A stretch of DNA of 64,000 nucleotides from positions 496,001 through 560,000 of the forward strand of contig OY970075.1 of assembly GCA_963705385.1 (NCBI GenBank), given 5' to 3'. Shown here piece by piece: positions 45,801 to 53,714 of the stretch. The notes under the pieces are model-generated. The model had not been told where the DNA came from and searched no databases. It was given only the letters and a program-made list of their open reading frames with translations. Within the stretch, counting starts at the first letter, position 1. Every line of letters starts with the position of its first letter. Source of the stretch: MFD02979-c5 sp963705385 (GTDB lineage Bacteria > Bacteroidota > Bacteroidia > Cytophagales > Amoebophilaceae). The translations under genes and the position numbers were made by a program.

Positions 45801-47179
45801 GCCAGGGGGTAAACCTAGAAGTGGTGATGAGTAGGTCCTGCGAAATTCAAATATTAGATCCCCAGTCAAGGAAAGTTTTGACTACCAGCCAGGTTCCATA
45901 TGGGGCTCTTCTCAGGGTTAAAGAGGGAGAACTAGTCCAAAAACACCAAGAGTTATGCTATTGGGATCCTTATAACGCCCTGATCCTTGCTACAGTAGAT
46001 GGAAAAGTAACCTTTGAAGCTATAGAAGAGGGGGTTACCTACAAAGAAGAATACGATGAGCAGACTGGGCATAAACAAAAAGTGATTATAGAGTCTAGAG
46101 ACAAAACAAAAAACCCTAGCATCGTCATAAGTAATGAAGAAACAGACAAAACAGTCTCCTACAACATACCTGTGAAAGCCCGTTTAATGGTGGCAGAAGG
46201 AGATGAAGTGCGTGCTGGCCAATTTTTAGTAAAAATTCCTAGGATGATCGGTAAATCTAGAGATATCACCGGAGGACTCCCTAGGGTTACAGAGATTTTT
46301 GAAGCAAGAAACCCTTCCAATACAGCTATTGTCAGTGAAATTGATGGTGTTGTTACCTATGGTGGTATCAAACGTGGTAATAGAGAAATTTTCATTGAGT
46401 CTAAGGAAGGCATTAAGAAAAAGTATTTAACGCCGCTATCAAAACACATCCTTGTTCAGGACAATGACTACGTAAAAGCAGGATATCCATTGTCTGACGG
46501 AGCCGTTGCACCAGCCGATATTCTGGCTATCAAAGGACCTACTGCCGTTCAGGAGTATATAGTCAATGAGCTTCAAGAGGTATACCGTCTGCAGGGAGTG
46601 AAAATCAATGATAAGCATATAGAAGTAATTGTTAGGCAGATGATGAGTAAAGTCGAGATCATTGAATCAGGTGATTCCCACTTCATGCCTGGGCAAGTTG
46701 TTAACCGGTTTCTCTTTAGCGAGGCAAATGATAAGCTCCTTGACAAAAAAGTAGTAACCGATGCAGGTGACTCTCAGTCATTAAAAACAGGACAGCTCAT
46801 CAGTGCAAGAAGGGTCAGAGAAGAAAACGCTAGCTTAAAACGGCAAGGTTTGCAACTCGTCCAGGAAAGAGATGCTGAAACCGCAGTGTCACGACCTAAG
46901 CTACAAGGAATCACTCAGGCCTCACTCGGTACAGAAAGTTTTATATCAGCTGCTTCCTTCCAGGAAACCACTAAAGTGTTAAGTGAAGCGGCCATCAGAG
47001 GCAAGAGAGACCTCTTGAAAGGATTAAAAGAGAATGTGATTGTAGGGCACCTTATTCCTGCTGGAACTGGTCTGAGAAAATATAACCAACTCATTATTGG
47101 CTCTAAAAAGGAATATGAGCGACTGATAGCTGCTAAGTCGGCTAAAGAACACGCTAGTGATGAGGTTGCAGTACAGTAA
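42866..47179 (+). CDS. rpoC: DNA-directed RNA polymerase subunit beta'
   Basis: This is the other large catalytic subunit, 1437 residues. The zinc site near residues 65-90 is intact ([20 protein letters not shown]). The catalytic magnesium loop is [16 protein letters not shown], the bridge helix/trigger loop region includes [19 protein letters not shown], and the second zinc site lies in [20 protein letters not shown]. It starts 50 bp after rpoB and is the last gene of the operon. ATG 42878 is an alternative start. Confidence 0.98.
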   Translation: [1437 protein letters not shown]

Positions 47180-47190
47180 CAAAACCTTTT

Positions 47191-47226
47191 CCCTACTGCT
47201 AATCATTCAACAGTAATGGGTTTTCT
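47191..47226 (+). terminator. Probable terminator of rpoC
   Basis: CCCTACTG at 47191-47198 pairs with CAGTA..GGG at 47211-47220 (two-base bulge), followed by TTTTCT. It lies 11 bp after the rpoC stop and overlaps the end of the convergent pseudogene. Confidence 0.5.
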
Positions 47227-47979
47227 ATAGCAACTTAAAAAAAAGCTGTTTACCTTCACTTTAATGATGCTTAAGAGTGCCTCGGCAACAATGCTTTGAG
47301 ACATTTCGATTGCCCTCTTACGCTGTTGGTGAACACAATAGACATTCCTTTGAGTACAAAACTATACTTCCAGGATTGGAACTTCATTTCTACTTGAAAA
47401 ACGTAGCCTACAGATTGGATGGTGTCTAAGTCAAGTGTTTTTAAGACCTCTATAACAGTGAAATCCAGCCGCTGTATCTCGGATCGGCATTCCTGTAATA
47501 CAGGGTGCCAAAAAATTGGCCCTATAAGACAGGTAATACCCTGCTCATTGGCCAGTTGATGACATGGACATGATGTACGGGAGAGCCAATCACAAGCCTA
47601 CACGAAAATTGCTTACAGGTGTTGTGTAGCACTACCAGATAATTAGGAGTGTGGGAAAAATCTGTGTCCATGGTGAGGATGTACGGATAATCTTGCTGCA
47701 ACGCAAACTTAAAGCCCTCCATATAAGCCGTACTTAGTCCCTTTTTTTCTCTGCTCATCAAAAGGAGGCACTTTGGATAAGTTTCTTGTAACCCCTTGAC
47801 AAGGGCTGCTGTGCCATCAGGAGAAGCGTCATATGATCAAAACGTGAAAAGGAATTCAGTGCAAAGATAGCTGGAAGGAGCAGCATGATGTTTCCTTTCT
47901 TCTTGTAGGTAGGTATGATCACCAAAGCATCTATGTCAGTTGTTGTTTTCCTGCATGAAGGGTTGAAGCTTGGCTGCAA
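47203..47979 (-). pseudogene. Polyprenol-phosphate mannosyltransferase-like GT2 gene, frameshifted
   Basis: Pieces in several frames spell a Dpm1-type glycosyltransferase in order: DALVIIPTYKKKGNIMLLLP, then REKKGLSTAYMEGFKFALQQ with YPYILTMDTDFSH (DxD motif), HHVHVINWPMSRVL, VLKTLDLDTIQSVGYVFQVE and MSQSIVAEALLSIIKVKV ending at 47203. At least three frame changes are needed and the IDDGSPDGT block is lost. The enzyme would have moved mannose or glucose from a nucleotide sugar to a polyprenol phosphate. It converges on rpoC. Confidence 0.82.
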
Positions 47980-48003
47980 GGTAATTTAGCTGCTCCAAAA
48001 TGG

Positions 48004-48708
48004 AATAACCCTTACCCTATCCCTGTGCGCATTACCAAAGATGCGAAGGTACTAAGCCTTAAAAAGCAATACGATTGTTCCTTGGGGATAGTTTCAACAA
48101 GATATACCTAACACAAATTCAAGGACACTCGCTTGTTAGAGTTACACGAACAGAATAATTGGACCATCTACTGATCTTGATCCAACAAGGGCAATATCCC
48201 ATATTGGAAAGGATAATGGTTTGGGTGGGAGGATTTCCAGCATATCAAAGCACTGATCTAGCAAAGGTTTAACTTGATTCAAGCAGCAGGCGGGGTAGTA
48301 AGCAAAGGGGATAAAATCTTGATGGTTTACCGGTATGGAAAATGGGAGTTACCTAAAGGGAAGCTCTACCAGAGTGAAGAAAGTACAGCTGCCGCAATAA
48401 GAGAAGTAAAAGAAGAGTGCAACCTGAAAGTAAAGCTGTTGACTAAGGTTTATACAACGTGGCATGCTTACATCAAGGAAGGAACAAGGATACTTAAAAG
48501 CAGTAGCTTGGTATGCTATGACTTGCCTGGATGACACCCATATGCTGCCTTAAGTAGAAGAGGGGATTGACCAGGTAGCATGGATAGATGGGAAGCAGTA
48601 AGGAAAGCCTTACAAAACTCCTATCATTCTACTAGGTATGTTTCCAGGCTTACTACAAATACCGCAACGATAGTACGCAAACAAATTTTGAGACCATTGT
48701 ATAAGTAG
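48004..48708 (+). pseudogene. NUDIX hydrolase, frameshifted
   Basis: The NUDIX box is readable at 48334-48420 in IQAAGGVVSKGDKILMVYRY, GKWELPKGKLYQSEES, TAAAIREVKEECNLKV (GX5EX7REVXEEC; the final Gly is Cys). Flanking pieces lie in other frames: VRITKDAKVLSLKKQYD upstream, and VEEGIDQVAWIDGKQ then VRKALQNSYHSTRY downstream. So a protein of about 200 residues has been broken by several frame changes. The central open frame (48274-48534, TTG start) alone would lack the fold's start and end. Confidence 0.78.
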
Positions 48709-48768
48709 GAATTTAAACCCTTTTACAGTTTGCAAAAAAATATTTTTTGAGTTTTACAACGGTCTCTA
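48689..48768. repeat. ~79-bp inverted-repeat element with IS6-like ends
   Basis: GAGACCATTGTATAAG at the left and the reverse complement of the right end, GAGACCGTTGTAAAAC, match at 13 of 16 positions. The size and right end match the element at 21004-21082. It overlaps the end of the NUDIX pseudogene and lies between it and the DUF3822 gene. Confidence 0.45.
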
Positions 48769-48774
48769 ATTGAG

Positions 48775-49677
48775 TTATGATGCTTGATCGCACCAATGGG
48801 TGCTTAGTAAATCAAAATGAGCGGTCGTTATTTCCTTTTTAAAGTTGCGTCTGAACCTGACGTAAGGAGGCCTTCCGCTTAAGGTGAGGTTACGTATGTA
48901 ATTACGTGCCTTTTTGTAGGCTAGTGAGCACTTGGTAATATTCCCGCTTAGAATAACCTCGTGAAAGCCTGAATCGAGCTTCAAGGTACGCATTACAAGT
49001 AAGATGTAGTGCAAGAGCTCATCACTGCTGGTATAGCGAAATCTGTTATAATAAAGGAGTATTCCTTTTTGCATGGAAATGAGATGTAGATGCTCTGGAT
49101 CAACAAAGGCAAACACTTTAGGCAGCATGCCTAGCTCGTTGAGTTTCATGTACCTCCATACCCCTTCTATTAAGCTGCTGGCCTGGTGTATGGTGTGCAA
49201 ATCTGTTTGGCTGTAAGTTTCCTGGAACCAGCTTAAAAGCACTGAATCCACAGCAAAGGCCACTGCTAGGTTCAAAGAAGGATGAACAAAATGTTGGACA
49301 GTGTTTGAACCTATGGAGCAAGCAAAATTTAGATAATCAACAGCTTTTTTTTCTTGAAATAGTCGTTCAGGGATCAAGCTGTACTGCTGGTTGTCAATAC
49401 ATAGTGTAACACCAGACCAAGTTCCAGCTACTAGTAGCGGCTGGTCATGATAAATTTGCTCGATCGCATGAACGCGCTCATAGGCGTGGTCATAGGCCAG
49501 CTGGTAGACCATAAGCAATAGGCATCGATTGTTAGCTCGCTCAATGCAGCTTACTTTAAAGCTGTTGTTACCCACCCATATGGATAAATGGTATTGGCGA
49601 AGTTGATCAATGCTAAAGCGCTTGTCCTTGACAATGAGGTGGAGCTGATAATGCTTGTTTACTGGAGTAGCTGCCAT
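48775..49677 (-). CDS. DUF3822 family protein
   Basis: This is a Bacteroidota-specific protein of unknown function, predicted from family knowledge to have an actin/Hsp70-like fold. Family segments seen: YHLSIWVGNNSFKVSCIERA, NNRCLLLMVYQLAYD, VFAFVDPEHLHLISMQKGIL, LYYNRFRYTSSDELLHYILL, and the C-terminal KKARNYIRNLTLSGRPPYVR. The start is placed at ATG 49677 (MAATPVNKHYQLHL); a GTG at 49737 is an upstream alternative. In relatives it usually precedes rsmD and coaD, which are absent here. Confidence 0.85.
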   Translation of the reverse strand: MAATPVNKHYQLHLIVKDKRFSIDQLRQYHLSIWVGNNSFKVSCIERANNRCLLLMVYQLAYDHAYERVHAIEQIYHDQPLLVAGTWSGVTLCIDNQQYSLIPERLFQEKKAVDYLNFACSIGSNTVQHFVHPSLNLAVAFAVDSVLLSWFQETYSQTDLHTIHQASSLIEGVWRYMKLNELGMLPKVFAFVDPEHLHLISMQKGILLYYNRFRYTSSDELLHYILLVMRTLKLDSGFHEVILSGNITKCSLAYKKARNYIRNLTLSGRPPYVRFRRNFKKEITTAHFDLLSTHWCDQAS

Positions 49678-49799
49678 AGGGTATATAGATTCCCATAGAT
49701 GTGATGAAGCAATTGCACCTGCTATTACTTGTAACACAGCGCCGAAAGTAGTTATAACTGATCAATCGACCGTCTCTTTCACACTGCTCTAAACAAAAG

Positions 49800-49815
49800 G
49801 GTATGCTAAGTTAGG
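49800..49815 (+). promoter_or_regulatory. Putative promoter motif
   Basis: GGTATGCTAAGTTAGG repeats the GTATGCTAA motif seen upstream of the genes at 5943 and 23278. TAAGTTAG matches TAnnTTTG at all but one position. It would serve the DUF4296-Smr pair. Confidence 0.35.
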
Positions 49816-49967
49816 CCTATCTCCTCAAGTATGTAATGGGTAAAAATAAAAATTAATTGAAGCTTGCTGCGTCCTATATTTCAGCCGTACAAAAGGCGTT
49901 TCACAATGGTGAACAAATGCAAGGAAACGGCTTGGGGTTATTGCTTGGATGTAAGTATTTTTGGTTG

Positions 49968-50330
49968 ATGAAACGATTTGTAAAAAGGTTGTTAACCTTT
50001 ATTCTATTTATTGCGCTTAGTGGCGTACAGAAATTTTCCGCCCCAGCGGTCCTACCTAAAGACCAAATGATAGCTATACTATTGGACTTAGAGCTAGCCA
50101 AGGCTATGGTCCAGTATTACAGTGATGACGAAGTTACTTTTTATCACTGGTTTGAGGAAAATAGCTCGCTTATCTATCAGGCTCATGCAACAGAACCTAT
50201 CCTATTTCAAAATAGCTATCAATACTATTTGGCCCATCCTAAGGTGATGCAAGAGATTTACGAAAGCGTAATAGATAGGCTGGAGGAGCTTTTAGAGCAA
50301 GTTAAAGAGGATTATGAAAAGCCACGTTGA
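49968..50330 (+). CDS. DUF4296-like small exported protein
   Basis: This is a protein of about 120 residues with a positively charged, hydrophobic N-terminus (MKRFVKRLLTFILFIALSG). The motif LPKDQMIAILLDLELAKAMV and the C-terminal pattern FQNSYQYYLAHPKVMQEIYE, SVIDRL are typical of DUF4296, a family of small Bacteroidota lipoproteins. Here no lipobox cysteine is visible after the hydrophobic stretch. ATG 49968 is chosen because it gives a signal-peptide-like start; the open frame begins at a TTG at 49857. Its end overlaps the Smr gene by 17 bp. Confidence 0.75.
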   Translation: MKRFVKRLLTFILFIALSGVQKFSAPAVLPKDQMIAILLDLELAKAMVQYYSDDEVTFYHWFEENSSLIYQAHATEPILFQNSYQYYLAHPKVMQEIYESVIDRLEELLEQVKEDYEKPR

Positions 50331-50793
50331 ACTCTGTAAGGGAGATACAGTGCAGATGTACGGCCAATCGAGCGTAGGAGAAATTGTAAAAATTATAGGT
50401 AAGTGTGCTGTTGTATCTTTTGAGGTGATAGAGATCAGTATCCCGCTTACCCAGCTTCAGAAAGTCCACCAATACCTACAAGCTACACCCACTCCAGCCA
50501 AACAATCCTTCCCACGCATACTTAATCTAGCTCCTGATGCACACTTTACTTTTAATGCTGAAATAGACCTGCATGGCATGCGCGTGTCAGAGGCATTGAG
50601 TAGGGTAGATCAGTGGGTTGATCGGGGGTCACTATTAGGACATAAGTATTTAAAAATTATTCACGGTAAGGGTGCAGGTATACTGGGTCATGCTGTACGT
50701 ACGTACTTACAGTCACATAGCCAGGTAAAACGGGTCATTGATAAACATCCTTACCTAGGAGGACAAGGCGTAACGTGGGTGGAGTTGGATTAG
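50314..50793 (+). CDS. Stand-alone MutS2 C-terminal part: KOW-like plus Smr domain
   Basis: This 159-residue protein consists of a KOW-like barrel (KGDTVQMYGQSSVGEIVKII, GKCAVVSF) and a Smr domain (AEIDLHGMRVSEALSRVDQW, KIIHGKGAGILGHAVRTYL). Both are arranged as at the end of MutS2, but without the ATPase, clamp and linker. The DLHG and HGKGxG motifs of Smr nuclease domains are intact. A full MutS2 is not in the window. In MutS2 this domain acts on DNA or on mRNA of collided ribosomes; the role of the free form is unknown. Confidence 0.88.
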   Translation: MKSHVELCKGDTVQMYGQSSVGEIVKIIGKCAVVSFEVIEISIPLTQLQKVHQYLQATPTPAKQSFPRILNLAPDAHFTFNAEIDLHGMRVSEALSRVDQWVDRGSLLGHKYLKIIHGKGAGILGHAVRTYLQSHSQVKRVIDKHPYLGGQGVTWVELD

Positions 50794-50928
50794 GAAAGAT
50801 GATAAATTACAGTAATTATTTTATTTACTAAGGCACACAATTTTGACGCGCTAACAAGTGGCAAGATACTTAGGACCTTAAAAATTCTGAAAGCATCCCA
50901 ATCGTTTCTTAGCACATTACTTGATGTG

Positions 50929-51000
50929 TAGCCTCGGCAGGAATCGAACCTGCATCAAAAGTTTAGGAAACTTCTATTCTGTCCATTGAACTACGAGGCC
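50929..51000 (-). tRNA. tRNA-Arg (anticodon CCT)
   Basis: This is a 72-nt cloverleaf on the minus strand. The acceptor GGCCTCG pairs with CGAGGCT (one G-U), the D-arm is GTTCAATGGACAGAA, the anticodon loop TTCCTAA carries CCT, and the T-arm is GCAGGTTCGATTCCTGC. It lies 20 bp downstream of the hflX stop, on the same strand. Confidence 0.96.
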
Positions 51001-51019
51001 AGAGGATCCCAAAAGTAGC

Positions 51020-52201
51020 CTAATGGGCAGCGTTCTTCAAGTAGTTAGGATAAATTTTCATGTGCTGCAGTTGCACTTGCTGAAAAAGTAAACGCCTGAG
51101 CGTCTCTAGATTGACCTGTTGAGCGGCTGAAATAAATACTGCAGGATGGCTCTCTTGGTTGAGATAAGATTGTTGCAAGGAGGCTAAACTCATGGAAGCT
51201 TCTTGCGTTCCTTGAGTTGCACTCAGCTGATCTATTTTGTTAAAAACTAGGATCGTTGGTATATCGGCTGCTCCAATTTCTTGGAGTGTTTCTTGCACTA
51301 CCTGCATGTGCTCCTCATGGGCTGGATGCGAAATATCTACTACATGCAGAAGGATGGTTGCTTCTCGTACCTCCTCTAGGGTAGATTTAAAGCATTCAAT
51401 AAGGGTATGCGGCAGCTTGCGGATGAAGCCTACTGTGTCTGTGAGTAAAAAAGGGATATCATGCATCACTACTTTGCGTACGGTAGAGTCTATGGTAGCA
51501 AAGAGCTTGTCTTCTGTGTGGACATCTGCCTTAGAGAGCAAGCGCATCAAGGTCGACTTGCCTGTGTTGGTATAGCCTACCAGTGCTACTCTGACCAGCT
51601 TTGCTCTTTTCTTGCGCTGGGTCATGCTCTGCTTTTCTATGGTGTCAAGCTTTTTACGCAACAGTGCTATCTTATCTTGTACGATTCTTCGGTCTGTTTC
51701 TAGCTCCTTTTCTCCAGGACCTCTCATGCCTGTATTTCCTCCTTTTTGTCTGGACAGGTGGCTCCACATTCTGGTCAGGCGAGGTAGTAAGTACTGGTAC
51801 TGTGCTAGCTCTACTTGCGTCTTGGCTTGGGTGGTCTTGGCCCGCATTGCAAAAATCTCTAAGATTAGCAGGTTTCTGTCTAGCACTTTGCACTGGACTG
51901 TAGCTTCTAAGTTGCGCACCTGAGAGGGGCTAAGTTCGTCGTCAAAGATTACCATAGCTACTTGATGGGCCTTGACAAAAGTTTCGATTTCTGCTAGCTT
52001 CCCTTTGCCTACAAAGGTTTTTGCATGAGGAGCTTCTAACTTTTGTGTAAAAGTATTGAGTGTCTTAATACCTAAGGTAAAGGCCAAAAAAACTAGTTCA
52101 TCCAGGTACTCCTGAGTTTGGGCACTGGATTGCTGTGGCGTAGTCACGGCCACCAACACTCCTGTTTCTTGTTGAGGTGCTAGGTCTATATATTGTGTCA
52201 T
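51020..52201 (-). CDS. hflX: GTPase HflX
   Basis: This is a ribosome-associated GTPase that splits or rescues stalled 70S/50S particles. The start is set at ATG 52201 (MTQYIDLAPQQETGVL); 13 upstream codons are possible. The N-terminal HflX domain has TFVGKGKLAEIETFV and VIFDDELSPSQVRNLE. A coiled linker contains GGNTGMRGPGEKELETDRR. The G domain has VALVGYTNTGKST (G1), DTVGFIRKLPHTLIECFKST (G3) and VFNKIDQL (G4). About 393 residues is a normal length. Confidence 0.97.
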   Translation of the reverse strand: MTQYIDLAPQQETGVLVAVTTPQQSSAQTQEYLDELVFLAFTLGIKTLNTFTQKLEAPHAKTFVGKGKLAEIETFVKAHQVAMVIFDDELSPSQVRNLEATVQCKVLDRNLLILEIFAMRAKTTQAKTQVELAQYQYLLPRLTRMWSHLSRQKGGNTGMRGPGEKELETDRRIVQDKIALLRKKLDTIEKQSMTQRKKRAKLVRVALVGYTNTGKSTLMRLLSKADVHTEDKLFATIDSTVRKVVMHDIPFLLTDTVGFIRKLPHTLIECFKSTLEEVREATILLHVVDISHPAHEEHMQVVQETLQEIGAADIPTILVFNKIDQLSATQGTQEASMSLASLQQSYLNQESHPAVFISAAQQVNLETLRRLLFQQVQLQHMKIYPNYLKNAAH

Positions 52202-52319
52202 AACTAAGAGGGATGAAGATAGGCAAAAAGTTAAAATCACTGAGCATACAGCCTTAACAATCTACTACCTTTTTGAATTTCGTTAAATAACTCACCAAAC
52301 CTAGACTGCGCTTTTACTT

Positions 52320-53627
52320 ATGCAAGTTATGAATCTAACCCAGGCAACTCCATTGCTTTATCAGCATTACCTTACCCATAGAAGCGTTACTACTGACTCT
52401 AGACATATCACGTCTAGTACAATTTTTTTTGCTTTAAAAGGGCCTCGCTTTGATGGCAACACTTTTGCTGAAGAGGCCCTGCGCAAAGGAGCTTCTTATG
52501 CAGTGATTGATGATGCTCAGTACAAAAAAGACGACCGTTATGTGCTGGTCGAGGATGTGTTGGTAGTTTTACAGAGGCTGGCCAACCACCATAGAAGGCA
52601 ATTTAAAATCCCTGTTATTGGCCTTACAGGCTCTAGTGGCAAAACCACTACCAAGGAATTGATAAAAGCAGTGCTGAGCTGCTACTACCTCACTGTAGCT
52701 ACACAGGGCAATTCAAACAATCATACTGGTGTACCCCTTACTTTACTAACTATTGATGAAAAGACAGAGATAGCCGTAGTGGAACTGGGGGCTAACCATG
52801 TAGGGGAGATAGCCCAACTTTGTGAAATTGCTATGCCTACCCATGGGCTCATTACTAACGTAGGCCATGTACACATTGAGGGGTTTGGTAGCTTTGAAGG
52901 TGTAATTCAAGGAAAAAGTGAGCTATATGACTACTTAAGCCAACACAACGGCGTGGTGTTTATGAACTCCACAGATCCTATCCTGAGTGGTAGGGCAAAG
53001 GGATTTGCCCACCCTATTGACTACCCGCAAACGCAGGATTTTTACAATTGTGCATTTGTAGATGAAACCCCTTTTGTGGTATACCAGAGCGAAAATGGGC
53101 AAGTCATTACTTCTCATTTATTAGGGCGGTATCATTTTTATAATATCGCTGCTGCATTGTGTGTAGGCAAATATTTTAAGGTGGATGAGACAAAAGCCAA
53201 CCAGGCCATTCAAAACTACCAGCCTAGCAATAACCGCTCTCAACTTATCACCAAGGGGAACAATACCATCTTATTGGATGCGTACAATGCCAACCTTGAG
53301 TCGACCAAGGGAGCTATTCAGGCCCTGAGTTTAATTCCTGCTGTTCATAAAGTGCTCATTATAGGCGACATGGCTGAGCTAGGCGAGGAAAGCAAAGCAG
53401 CACACCAAGAGCTGGGGAATTTTACTACACAGTCTACCTACAAGGAGGTTTTGTTGTGTGGTACACATATGATAGCTGCTCAAGAGGCCAACCCAGCAGC
53501 CTTGTACTTTCCACAAAAAGAAGGTTTGGAAGCCTACTTACAGCAACAAGTATTTGAAAATACAGCCTTCTTAATTAAAGGATCTCGCTTTCTTCAGCTA
53601 GAAACGCTTGTAAATTTCATTTATTAG
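52320..53627 (+). CDS. murF: UDP-MurNAc-tripeptide--D-Ala-D-Ala ligase MurF
   Basis: This cytosolic Mur ligase adds D-Ala-D-Ala to the peptidoglycan precursor. At 435 residues it is of family size. The N-terminal substrate domain has TDSRHITSSTIFFALKGPRF, the ATP loop is GLTGSSGKTTTKELIKAV, and the Mur signature regions are TQGNSNNHTGVPLTLLTI and AVVELGANHVGEIAQL. The C-terminal domain has LLDAYNANLESTKGAI. With dapD downstream in the window it indicates at least part of peptidoglycan precursor synthesis is kept. Confidence 0.97.
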   Translation: MQVMNLTQATPLLYQHYLTHRSVTTDSRHITSSTIFFALKGPRFDGNTFAEEALRKGASYAVIDDAQYKKDDRYVLVEDVLVVLQRLANHHRRQFKIPVIGLTGSSGKTTTKELIKAVLSCYYLTVATQGNSNNHTGVPLTLLTIDEKTEIAVVELGANHVGEIAQLCEIAMPTHGLITNVGHVHIEGFGSFEGVIQGKSELYDYLSQHNGVVFMNSTDPILSGRAKGFAHPIDYPQTQDFYNCAFVDETPFVVYQSENGQVITSHLLGRYHFYNIAAALCVGKYFKVDETKANQAIQNYQPSNNRSQLITKGNNTILLDAYNANLESTKGAIQALSLIPAVHKVLIIGDMAELGEESKAAHQELGNFTTQSTYKEVLLCGTHMIAAQEANPAALYFPQKEGLEAYLQQQVFENTAFLIKGSRFLQLETLVNFIY

Positions 53628-53714
53628 CCATAAACTTTGTTAGGTAGATTTGCACAGACAGAGCCTCTATAACTAAGTTAGGTTGGCTATTTTGAGTAGC
53701 GATCTAGGGAGTCT

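Noticed and set aside
51237..51923. Several long plus-strand frames opposite hflX
   Set aside because: All are antisense shadows of the conserved hflX coding sequence.
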